DNA of 39,079 bases, from contig JACKDJ010000034.1 of the NCBI GenBank assembly GCA_020633625.1, forward strand, positions 1 through 39,079, in the 5' to 3' direction. Position 1 is the first letter of the stretch; each line of letters opens with the position of its first letter. The notes beneath the pieces were generated by a model. The model saw only the letters and a list, made by a program, of their open reading frames with translations. It had not been told where the DNA came from and searched no databases. Positions 1 to 8,000 of the stretch are shown here, piece by piece. A program made the translations under genes and the position numbers. The DNA is from Myxococcales bacterium. Lineage in GTDB: Bacteria > Myxococcota_A > Bradymonadia > REDH01.

Positions 1-211
1 GCCCGGCGAGTGCGACGATGAGGGCGACTCCGCCGGCGGCGTCGATCGCGTGGGGGACGAGGTGGACAAAGACGAGGAGTCCGATCGACGCGAGTACGAA
101 CCCGTCGAGCGCCTCGCGTGCGGCGGGTGAGCGCTGGGAGGCTGCGAAGACGTAGGGTGCGACGACGAGGGGGACGACGCTGATCGCGACTATGAGCCAG
201 TCTTCGAGCAT
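1..211 (-). CDS. Multi-pass membrane protein, N-terminal 70 residues (cut by window edge)
   Basis: An ATG at 211-209 opens a frame that stays open to the left edge (70 codons). The peptide begins MLEDWLIVAISVVPLVVAP, a hydrophobic segment with N-terminal acidic residues. A short Ser/Arg/Pro loop follows, then a second membrane segment carrying the motif HLVPHAIDAAG and the beginning of a third. A His-x-x-Pro-His/Glu motif inside a membrane helix recalls ZIP-type metal transporters (HLxPEA), but only two to three helices are visible, so the family is a guess. The gene is divergent from the HAD phosphatase gene, with 110 bp between the start codons. Confidence 0.55.
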   Translation of the reverse strand, partial: MLEDWLIVAISVVPLVVAPYVFAASQRSPAAREALDGFVLASIGLLVFVHLVPHAIDAAGGVALIVALAG

Positions 212-299
212 TGCGGCCGCTTATGCGGCGACGCAGCGTTCCGCAAGCCGAGCCGTGCGGGCTCGCTGGGGTTGCGCCGCGCCGCCTCATGTCGTCAGC

Positions 300-310
300 T
301 GACGTCACGA
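300..310. promoter_or_regulatory. Palindromic TGACGTCA site, copy 1
   Basis: The sequence TGACGTCACGA lies in the divergent gap between the membrane protein gene and the HAD gene, ending next to the latter's Shine-Dalgarno sequence. The same 11 bases recur at 3218-3228 in another divergent gap. A perfect 8-bp palindrome in two such positions suggests a shared operator, but this is inference from two copies. Confidence 0.3.
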
Positions 311-319
311 AGGGAGGCG
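311..319 (+). promoter_or_regulatory. Shine-Dalgarno site deciding the HAD gene start
   Basis: AGGGAGGCG lies three bases upstream of the ATG at 322. It is the best ribosome-binding site noticed in the window. It argues for starting at 322 rather than at the upstream in-frame start at 211, which would add 37 non-conserved residues before the catalytic motif. Confidence 0.7.
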
Positions 320-321
320 AG

Positions 322-1002
322 ATGCGACCGACCGTGCTGCTGTTCGACATCGACGGGACCCTGATCACGACTGCCGGCGCCGCACGCCGCGCGCTCGAGT
401 CGGCGATGGCGCGCGAGCTCGGAGTGGGGGAGTACTCCGCGAGCTTCGGGTTTGGCGGTATGACCGACCGCGCGATCTTCCGTCGCGCCCTCGCGGAGGC
501 CGGCGTCGACCCGACGCCGGCGGCGATCGACGCCGTGCTGAGCGAGTACCTCGCCGGCCTGGCGGGCACTCTGTCGGGGGCGGTCGAGGTACACCGAGGC
601 GTCCGCGAGGTGCTCGCGGAGCTACGACGGGCGCCGGATGTCGCGATCGGGCTCGGCACCGGAAACGTCGAGGCGGGCGCGAAGGCGAAGCTCGAGGTCG
701 TCGACCTGTGGCGCGAGTTTGCGTTTGGCGGGTTCGGGAGCGACGCCGAGCTGCGCGCGGAGCTGATCGCGGTTGGAGCTGCGCGCGGCGCGCGTCTGCT
801 GAGACGAGCGGTCGAGGAGTGCCGCGTCGTGGTCATCGGTGACACGGCGCTCGATGTCGCGGCGGCCCACGCGAACGGCTTTTCGTGCGCGGCGGTCGCG
901 ACGGGGTGGGTCCCGAGCGCCGAGCTCGCGGCGGCTGGAGCCGACTGGGTGTTCGGGTCGCTCGCGGACGGCGGCGTCGTGGAAGCGCTTCTGAGTGCCT
1001 AA
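322..1002 (+). CDS. HAD-superfamily hydrolase, phosphoglycolate-phosphatase-like
   Basis: Predicted cytoplasmic phosphatase of 226 residues, the usual size for the phosphoglycolate phosphatase/beta-phosphoglucomutase branch of the HAD family. Motif I is FDIDGTLI at residues 8-15, with nucleophile Asp9 and acid/base Asp11. A helical cap follows (about 17-90). Motif II is the Thr in IGLGTGN, the motif III Lys lies in GAKAKLEVVD, and motif IV is GDTALD, giving the Mg-binding acidic residues. All catalytic positions are present, so it should be active. The substrate cannot be read from sequence. The start at 322 is set by a strong Shine-Dalgarno sequence. It stands alone, with a weak terminator-like hairpin just after the stop. 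Confidence 0.88.
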   Translation: MRPTVLLFDIDGTLITTAGAARRALESAMARELGVGEYSASFGFGGMTDRAIFRRALAEAGVDPTPAAIDAVLSEYLAGLAGTLSGAVEVHRGVREVLAELRRAPDVAIGLGTGNVEAGAKAKLEVVDLWREFAFGGFGSDAELRAELIAVGAARGARLLRRAVEECRVVVIGDTALDVAAAHANGFSCAAVATGWVPSAELAAAGADWVFGSLADGGVVEALLSA

Positions 1003-1010
1003 ACCCGGCT

Positions 1011-1046
1011 CGCCGCCTTGACCCGGCGTTTTTGCCGGCCTAAGCA
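1011..1046 (+). terminator. Hairpin plus T5 after the HAD gene; may also be a promoter for the next gene
   Basis: CGCCG (1011-1015) pairs with CGGCG (1024-1028), followed directly by TTTTT (1029-1033). This is a short stem with an eight-base loop nine bases after the HAD stop codon. The same stretch can be read as a promoter: TTGACC (1018-1023), 17-bp spacer, TAAGCA (1041-1046), pointing at the PhaR-like gene. The stem is only five pairs and the -10 is poor, so neither reading is secure. Confidence 0.35.
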
Positions 1047-1177
1047 GATCGTAGACGCCCCCCCTTCCCCCTCCGTGTGACCATGCGACCGAGCTTGCCC
1101 AGCGCTCGCCGTGCCTATTCGGCGCGCGAGTCAGCGTCGGTGGCGGTTGCGCAGGACCGACCTCTGGTACCGAGCCG

Positions 1178-1771
1178 ATGAAGCTGATCAAGCGCTACAC
1201 GAACCGGAAGCTCTACGACACGGAGCGGAGCTGCTACGTGACCCTCGACGAGATCGCCGAGATGGTCCGCGCAGGCGAAGAGGTGTCGATCGTCGACAAC
1301 AAGACCGGCGAGGACCTGACCACGGTGACGCTCGCCCAGATCGTGTTCGAGAATGAGAAGCGGGACCGCAAGACACTGCCGTTGCAGTCGCTGCGCATGA
1401 TCATCCAGAGCCCGTCGGACTTCCTCGCGCGCCTGTCGCGCCCGGTCCAAGAGTTCCGCGACGAAGCGCAGCAACGAGTCGAGCGGCTTCGTCGCCGCGC
1501 CGAGGAGCAGCAAGAGGAGATCGTCGCGCCCGTGCGCGAGTTTCTCGACGGCGTGCAGCGCAGCATCGACGAGCTCGGGACGCGGCTCGATGAGCGGCTC
1601 AAGGACTCGGTAGACTCCCTCACGCATGTCCCGAGCCTCTCGGGTGAGCTCGCAGACCTGCGCTCGCGAGTCGAGCGGCTCGAGGCTGAAGTGTCGGTGC
1701 TGCGTGACGCGCTCGAGGAGCGCCGGTCGCCGCCGACCCCACGTTCTGCGCGGCCGTCGGCGCGCCAGTAG
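1178..1771 (+). CDS. PhaR-like polyhydroxyalkanoate synthesis regulator
   Basis: A 197-residue protein beginning MKLIKRYTNRKLYDTERS, the hallmark of the PHA accumulation regulator DNA-binding domain (PHB_acc_N family), which spans about residues 1-62. In PhaR proteins this domain binds DNA and polyhydroxyalkanoate to repress phasin and PHA genes. Beyond it, residues about 80-185 are Arg/Glu/Leu-rich with heptad-like spacing and predict a long coiled coil, ending in a Pro/Arg/Ser tail. This replaces the usual PhaR C-terminal part and is typical of deltaproteobacterial relatives. No PHA synthase or phasin gene lies in the window, so the target is unknown. No strong Shine-Dalgarno sequence is visible, but the start matches the family exactly. 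Confidence 0.85.
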   Translation: MKLIKRYTNRKLYDTERSCYVTLDEIAEMVRAGEEVSIVDNKTGEDLTTVTLAQIVFENEKRDRKTLPLQSLRMIIQSPSDFLARLSRPVQEFRDEAQQRVERLRRRAEEQQEEIVAPVREFLDGVQRSIDELGTRLDERLKDSVDSLTHVPSLSGELADLRSRVERLEAEVSVLRDALEERRSPPTPRSARPSARQ

Positions 1772-1818
1772 CGTCGGCCGTAGGCGCCGCTCGGCGCCGT
1801 AGCGGGCAGGGGTTTTGC

Positions 1819-1848
1819 TTGACCGCGCGCGCCGCGCGACGGTAGCTT
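1819..1848 (+). promoter_or_regulatory. Vegetative promoter for the outer-membrane protein gene
   Basis: TTGACC (1819-1824) and TAGCTT (1843-1848) are separated by 18 bp. Transcription would begin near 1856, about 17 bases before the GTG start at 1873. This is one of the clearest promoter matches in the window. Confidence 0.6.
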
Positions 1849-1872
1849 TGCCCGACACCACTCAGGCATCCC

Positions 1873-2742
1873 GTGGCCCTGCGCACAGCCTCCATCACCC
1901 TCCGAACTGCGCTCGCTGCCGTCGCCCTGTGCGCCGTCGCGGCGCCCGCGAGCGCCGCGTCCAACGACATCACGATCCGTCGCTTCGGGACGTGCGCGCC
2001 GGCCGGCGCGTGCGAGACCGTCGATCTTCGCACCGACGACTTCTCCAAGCTGACGCGCGACCTCGGCCTCATGTTCGGCCCGACGCTGAACTCCGGCGCC
2101 GAGACGCTCGGGCCGGCTGGGTTCGCGATTCAGTTCGACCAGAACATCGCCGTCGTCGACGCGAACGAAGACTACTGGACCGACGCCAACGTCGACCGCG
2201 ACGCCAGCGGCACGATGCTCCTGTCGCAGCTCCATCTGCGCAAAGGCCTCCCCCTCAGCCTCGAGCTCGGCGGCTTCTTCACCATCCTCTGGCAGAGCCA
2301 GCTCCTCGCCGTCGGGAGCGAGATTCGCTGGGCGCTGCACGAAGATACCCTCTGGCCCGTCCCCGATCTCTCCGTACGAGGCTACGTCTCGACCGTCCTC
2401 GGCTCGTCCGAGCTGAACGTCACGACCGCTGGCGCCGAGATCGTGACCGGCCTCCCAATCGGGGTCGGCAACGTCGCGAACATCACCCCCTACGTCGGCT
2501 ACAACCTCGCCGTCGTGATCTCGGCGTCGCGGCTCATCGACGCGACACCTCTAGACCCGCGGCCGCCGATCACCGGCACCGAGACGAGCCAGCCCGAGTT
2601 CGTCTTCCCCGTCGACACGCAGATCGTGCACCAGGGGGTCGTCGGGCTCCGCACTCAGTTCGCGGTCACGAACGTCGGCTTCCAGGCGCAATTCAGCCCG
2701 GCAGTCCAGAACTACACGCTCAGCCTCGGCTTCGAGTTCTGA
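1873..2742 (+). CDS. Secreted outer-membrane beta-barrel-like protein
   Basis: A 289-residue protein with a clear signal peptide: basic start, hydrophobic core AALAAVALCAVA, and an ASA cleavage site near residue 28. The mature part alternates polar and hydrophobic residues with many Gly/aromatic turns and ends in SLGFEF, a terminal Phe typical of barrel proteins recognised by the BAM complex. Two Cys (in FGTCAPAGACE) lie near the mature N-terminus and could form a disulfide. It is a likely outer-membrane barrel or surface protein of unknown substrate. Translation starts at GTG 1873, consistent with the promoter just upstream. It converges with the zinc-ribbon gene. Confidence 0.65.
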   Translation: MALRTASITLRTALAAVALCAVAAPASAASNDITIRRFGTCAPAGACETVDLRTDDFSKLTRDLGLMFGPTLNSGAETLGPAGFAIQFDQNIAVVDANEDYWTDANVDRDASGTMLLSQLHLRKGLPLSLELGGFFTILWQSQLLAVGSEIRWALHEDTLWPVPDLSVRGYVSTVLGSSELNVTTAGAEIVTGLPIGVGNVANITPYVGYNLAVVISASRLIDATPLDPRPPITGTETSQPEFVFPVDTQIVHQGVVGLRTQFAVTNVGFQAQFSPAVQNYTLSLGFEF

Positions 2743-2772
2743 GTCGACAGGGCTTCGGCGCCCAAGTCCTCG

Positions 2773-3153
2773 TCAGGGCAGCGCGTCCCAGGTCAGCCAG
2801 ACGAGCAGCACCACGAGGGCGACGGCCGCCGCCACAGCGATCGGCAGCCACGGCGCGACGTGTCTCCCGCCAACCTGGGCACGTCGCTCCTGAAGACGGG
2901 GCATCGCCTGGCTCTTGAGCAGGCCGGAGGGCGTCGTCGTCACAACCGAGACCTCGCCCTCCAGCTCGCCCTCTTCGTCGACCGCCACGCGCGACCCCGA
3001 GCGGCGCCGCTCCAGCTCGGCGAGGAGCTCATCGGCCGAGACCTCGATCGCCTCGGTCTTGGCGCCGAGGGCAGCACCACATCCGGGACAGAGGAGCTCC
3101 TCGTCCTCGAGTGGGAGCGTAGCCCCGCAGCGAGGGCAATGGCGAGATGACAT
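2773..3153 (-). CDS. Zinc-ribbon protein with C-terminal membrane anchor
   Basis: A 126-residue protein beginning MSSRHCPRCGATL. Two CxxC pairs (CPRCG and CPGCG, about 17 residues apart) form a classic zinc ribbon at residues 6-27. An acidic, charged linker follows (about 30-95). A single hydrophobic helix (IAVAAAVALVVLLVWLTW) at the extreme C-terminus makes it a tail-anchored inner-membrane protein. I chose the ATG at 3153 because the ribbon starts directly after it; an upstream ATG at 3216 would add 21 poorly structured residues. No enzymatic motif is visible and the role is unknown. Confidence 0.7.
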   Translation of the reverse strand: MSSRHCPRCGATLPLEDEELLCPGCGAALGAKTEAIEVSADELLAELERRRSGSRVAVDEEGELEGEVSVVTTTPSGLLKSQAMPRLQERRAQVGGRHVAPWLPIAVAAAVALVVLLVWLTWDALP

Positions 3154-3217
3154 GACTGCGGTTGCCGCTTCAGCCAGGTCGGCGCAGTCGCGCCGGGAGT
3201 GCACGAGCCCTACCATG

Positions 3218-3228
3218 TGACGTCACGA
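3218..3228. promoter_or_regulatory. Palindromic TGACGTCA site, copy 2
   Basis: TGACGTCACGA, identical to the copy at 300-310, lies in the 181-bp divergent gap between the zinc-ribbon gene (start 3153) and prmC (start 3335). It could act on either gene. Nothing else clear was seen in this gap. Confidence 0.3.
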
Positions 3229-3334
3229 AACGCTATCTCACGCCGGACCCACCGCGTTCGGCGCCCGGGCAGCAACCGCCCGACCCCGGTCCGCCACGCC
3301 TGCAGCCGCTACACCCCACCCGCCGAGCACCGCG

Positions 3335-4374
3335 ATGTGGACCGTCAAGTCCCTGATCGAGAGCGCCGCCGACGTCTTGCAGCGAGCGGGCTCGCACAGC
3401 CCGCGGCTCGACGCCGAGCGCATGCTCGCCGATCAGCTCGGGTGCCAGCGGCTCGACCTGTACCGCGATGCCGAGCGGCCTGTCTCCGAGGTCGAGCGCG
3501 ACGCGTTCCGTGAGCGAGTCCGGCGCCGACGTGTGGGCGAGCCCGTCGCGTACATCACGGGGGTAGCGGGCTTCTGGACGCTCGACCTCGGCGTGGATCC
3601 ACGGGTCCTCGTTCCGCGGCCCGAGACCGAGCGGCTCGTCGAGATCGCCCTCGAGCACACCAAGGCCTACGTGCCCTCGCCCTGGCGGGTCGTGGACGTC
3701 GGTACCGGGTCTGGCGCGCTGGCGCTCGCGCTGGCCTCCGAGCTGCCCGACGCGCTCGTCCTTGCGATCGACGTCTCGCCGGATGCGCTGGATGTCGCGC
3801 GCTCCAATGCTGAGCGATGTGGACTCGCCGGCCGGGTCCGGTTCGTGTGTGGCAGCGTCCTCGCGCCGCTGGTCACGCGCCCTGGAAGCGTCGATATCGT
3901 GGTCTCGAATCCCCCCTACGTCGCCGAGTCGGACCCCGAGCTCGAGCCGAACGTCCGTCGATTCGAGCCAGAGCTCGCGCTCTTTGGGGGGGCGACGGCC
4001 TCGCGGTCATCCGACGGGTCATCGCAGAAGCTGCCCTGGCGCTGGCCCCGGGCGGGCTGCTGCTCGTCGAGATCGGACACCGCCAGGGAGCCGCGGTCGC
4101 CGAGATCGCGCGCCAGCACTTCGACGCCGTGGAGATCGTCCAAGACTACGGTCGCCTCGACCGCGTCCTCGTCGCACGGCAGCGGGGCGAGACCGCGTAC
4201 GCGAAACGCGAACCCCGGCCGGCGTCAGTCGCCGGCCTGCGGAGTCGCCACCCCCGCTCGAGCCGACCGGACGACGGGCCGGGACCCGAGTCGGCACCGG
4301 CCGATCCGCGCGCGGCGGCGCTCGACGAGGCCATCGCGCAGGCCATACCTGTCGTCGACATCTCGGAGCTCTAG
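3335..4374 (+). CDS. prmC: Release-factor glutamine methyltransferase PrmC (HemK), frameshifted, with C-terminal extension
   Basis: PrmC methylates the Gln of the GGQ motif in peptide-chain release factors using S-adenosylmethionine. The N-terminal helical domain (about 1-75) begins MWTVKSLIESAADVLQRAG. The SAM-binding motif is VVDVGTGSGALALA (119-132) and the catalytic NPPY is at 192-195. The frame breaks at a run of seven G (3986-3992); one extra G restores LFGGGDGLAVIRR and the family's APGGLLLVEIG segment. The restored protein has 346 residues, against about 280 for the family. The extra roughly 60 residues at the C-terminus are Arg/Pro-rich and then end in a helical segment and VVDISEL. 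A SRAP gene starts two bases after the stop. The break is more likely a base-calling error than decay, because both halves are well conserved. Confidence 0.82.
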
Positions 4375-4376
4375 GC

Positions 4377-5043
4377 ATGTGTGGACGCGTCGTCGCCGAC
4401 CTCGACGCAGAGGGGATCGCGGAGGTCCTCTCGATCGATCCGGCGTCGGTGCCGCCGATGCGGCTGCGCTGGAACGTCGCGCCAGGGACGGAGGTCATCT
4501 TCACCCGCGCAGACGACGCCGGGCGCGCGCGCGCGGAGCTCGCGCTCTGGGGGTTCGACGAACCGGAGTCCTCGCGGAAGCCGATCAACGCCCGCGCGGA
4601 GTCGGTGGCGACGCTGCCGCTGTTTCGAAGCGCGTTCGTCGAGCGGCGCGGGGTCGTCGTGGCGACTGGCTTCTACGAGTGGGGTCACGGAGAGGACGCG
4701 GGTGAGCCGTTCCTCTTTCGTCGCGCCGATGACCAACCGCTGCTCCTCGCGGCCATCGCGACGCCGGCGCGTGGTGGTGCGCCGGCGACCTTCTGTCTGC
4801 TGACGACGCGTGGCGAGCGCGGACGTCGCGCCGACCCACCATCGGATGCCGGTGGTGCTCGAGCGCGATGACCTGGAGCCGTGGATGCGTCGTGGCGACG
4901 CGTCGACCGCCGCGGGCCTTCTGCGGACGCTCCCCGACGGCCGGCTATCCCGGCGCCGGGTGTCCCGCCGCGTGAACGATGCTCGCGTCGACGGGCCGGA
5001 TCTCGTTCGGCCTGTCGAGCGAGCTCAGCTCAGCCTGTTCTGA
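4377..5043 (+). CDS. SRAP (YedK/HMCES) family abasic-site-processing protein, frameshifted
   Basis: SRAP proteins crosslink covalently to abasic sites in single-stranded DNA through the N-terminal Cys and shield them. Cys2 (MCGRV) is present, as are RWNVAPG, PINARAES, the catalytic Glu in GFYEWG, and HHRMPVVL with its His. The frame breaks near 4811: up to CLLTTR it is read in one frame, while VAPTHHRMPVVL lies in the next. Removing one base (for example the T at 4811) gives TTRASADVAPTHHRMP and a 221-residue protein, the normal family length. It is probably co-transcribed with prmC (two-base gap). The short remaining gap before the convergent fibre gene holds only a weak GCGGC/GCCGC stem. 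Confidence 0.83.
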
Positions 5044-5077
5044 CGCGGCGGGCCGGCGGGGAGCCGCACCGCAGCGG

Positions 5078-8000
5078 TCAGTACAGAACGAGCTTCGGGT
5101 GCGCGAACTCCATGAACCCGCCACGGCTGTCGATCTGCACGGCCAGATAGTAGTCCGTCTGCGCGATCTCGAACACGTCGCCGAACACCACCGTCGGCAC
5201 GTAGGTTCCACCCGGGGCAGACCGCCTCCGCAACGAGCGTCTCACACTGGTCGTAGACCGGACGGTCGCTCGGGTCGCCAGAGCAGTTGATCTGGATTCG
5301 ACCGCGGTTCAGTCCAGCGCGGAGCGGTCGTCGCCGATGCCGACGAAGCCGATGAAATACTCGCTGGTTCCCTCGACCGCCCCGAACACGCCGTCGGAGG
5401 CGACGAGTCGCCGCAGTACGTGACCGGCTGGTTCAGCGTGAACGGGACGTCGAGCGGGACGCCCCACGAGTGCATGTACGGCTCGATGCCGTCAGCGGCG
5501 ATGTTCACGGTCACGTATCCACCGCTGCTGCCCTCGAACGCCGTGATGCCCGCGCCGCCATAGACGCCGTCGATGTGGCCGAACTGCTCACAGCTCACCC
5601 CGCCCTCGGAGTCGATGTCGACGATCGCTGTGCCGTCACCGCAGCCGCCGGTCACGCGCGCCTGCACGAGGTCGAAGTCGACGTCGAAGTAGCCCTCGGA
5701 CTCGGTGAGGCCGAATCCGGCGAACTGGACGGTGTCGGCGTCGAAGCCGCACAGGACGCTGCCGTCTTGGTTCACGCCGACGATGTACTGGCCGGTGGAG
5801 CACAGGCCGTTCACGCGGTTCTGGATGAACGAGTCGTTGACCTGCGCGTTGCCACCGTCGTCGAACTCGAGGCCGTACGCGATCCCCGGGATGCCGACGT
5901 CGTCGTTCTCGCAGACGACGGTTCCGTCAGAAGCGATCGAGCGGATCGAAGACCCCGCCGCGCAGGTCCCGGCGACGCGCGTCTGGAGCGTCGACGTGTT
6001 GACCGAGAAGGTCGTGCCGCTCAGGGTCAGGCCGGTTCCCGCCGTGTAGGTCGTGTTGTCGTCGGTCTCGCAGGTGACGGTTCCGTCCGCGGCGATCGCG
6101 CGGATGGACGACCCGGCGGTGCAGGTGCCGGAGACGCGACCCTGGATGGTCTGACAGGATCGACAGAGAACGTGGTCCCCGTCAACGCGAGACCGGTGCC
6201 TGCTGTGTAGGTGGTGTTCGTGTCGGTGTCGTCGTCCGTCTCGCACGTCACGGTGCCATCTGCGGCGATCGCGCGGATCGAGCTGCCGGCCGGGCAGGAC
6301 GCGCCGACGCGCGCCTGCACGGCGGCGGCGTCGACCGAGAAGGTCGTGCCGGTGAGGGCGAGGCCGGCACCTGCTGTGTAGGTGGTGTTCGTGTCGTCGT
6401 CGGTCTCGCAGGTGACCGTCCCGTTCGCGGCGATGGCGCGGATGGACGACCCGGCGGGGCAGGTTGTCGCGACGCGGGCCTGCACGGTCGCGGTGTTGAC
6501 CGCGAAGGTCGTGCCCGTGAGGGTCAGGCCGGTGCCGGCCGCGTACGCGGTGCTCGTGTTGTCGTCGATCTCGCAGGTGACGGTGCCGTCGGCGGCGATG
6601 GCGCGGATGGAGCTACCGGCGGCGCAGGTGGCTGCGACGCGCGTCTGAACGCTGTTCGCGTCGACCGAGAACGTCGTGCCGGTGAGCGCCAAGCCCGATC
6701 CCGCGGAGTACGTCGTGTCGGTGTCGGTGTCGTCATCGGTCTCACAGGTGACGGTGCCGTCGGCGGCGATGGCGCGGATGGACGAGCCAGCAGGGCAAGT
6801 CGCGGCGACGCGTGCTTGCACGGCGTTCGCGTCGACCGAGAACGTGGTTCCCGTCAGCGCGAGGCCGGTGCCCGCGGTGTACGTGGTGTTCGTGTCGTCG
6901 TCGGTCTCGCAGGTGACCGTGCCGTTCGCCGCGATAGCGCGGATGGAGCTGCCGGCGGGGCAGGTCGACGCGACGCGGCTCTGGATGGTGGCCGTGTTGA
7001 CCGCGAAGGTGGTGCCGGTGAGGCTGAGGCCGGTACCCGCGGTGTACGTCGTGTCGGTGTCGGTGTCGTCGTCGGTCTCGCAGGTGACGGTGCCGTCAGC
7101 GGCGATGGCGCGGATGGACGACCCGGCGGGGCAGGTGGCTGCGACGCGGGTCTGAACGGCGGCGGAGTCGACGGCGAAGGTGGTGCCGGTGAGGCTCAGG
7201 CCGCTGCCTGCGGTGTAGGTTGTGTTCGTGTCGGTGTCGTCGTCGGTCTCGCAGGTGACGGTGCCGTCAGCGGCGATGGCGCGGATGGACGACCCGGCGG
7301 GGCAGGTGGCTGCGACGCGCGCCTGCACGGTCGCAGTGTTCACCGCGAAGGTGGTGCCGGCGAGGGTCAGGCCGGTTCCGGCGGTGTAGGTCGTGTTCGT
7401 GTCGCTCTGGCAGGTGACGGTCCCGTTCGCGGCGATGGCGCGGATGGACGACCCGGCGGGGCAGGTGGAGGCGACGCGGCTCTGCACGGTCGCGGTGTCG
7501 ACCGCGAACGTCGGTGCCGGCGAGCGAGAGCCCGGCGCCGGCGGAGTACGTCGTGTCGGTGTCGGTGTCGTCGTCGGTCTCGCAGGTGACCGTGCCGTCG
7601 GCGGCGATGGCGCGGATGGACGACCCGGCGGGGCAGGTGGCGGCGACGCGCGCCTGCACGGTCGCGGAGTCGACCGCGAACGCCGTGCCGGTGAGTGTCA
7701 GACCGGCCCCGGCGGTGTAGGTCGTGTCGGTGTCGTCGTCGACCTCGCAGGTGACGGTGCCGTTCGCGGCGATGGCGCGAATGGACGAGCCGGCGGGGCA
7801 CGTCGACGCGACGCGGGTCTGGACGGCTGTCGGGCTCACCGCGAAGGTGGTGCCGGTGAGTGTGAGGCCCGTGCCTGCGCTGTAGGTCGTGTTGGTGTCG
7901 TCATCGACCTCGCAGGTCACCGTGCCGTCGGCCGCGATCGAGCTGATCGAAGAGCCGGTGGGGCAGGAGCCTCCGACGCGGGCCTGGATTGCGGTGGTGT

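Noticed and set aside
211..321. Start of the HAD gene at 211
   Set aside because: A strong Shine-Dalgarno sequence and the family's N-terminus both favour 322.
3335..5043. prmC and SRAP genes as evolutionarily decayed pseudogenes
   Set aside because: Single-base corrections restore full-length conserved proteins and the indels cluster in one stretch, so sequence error is simpler.
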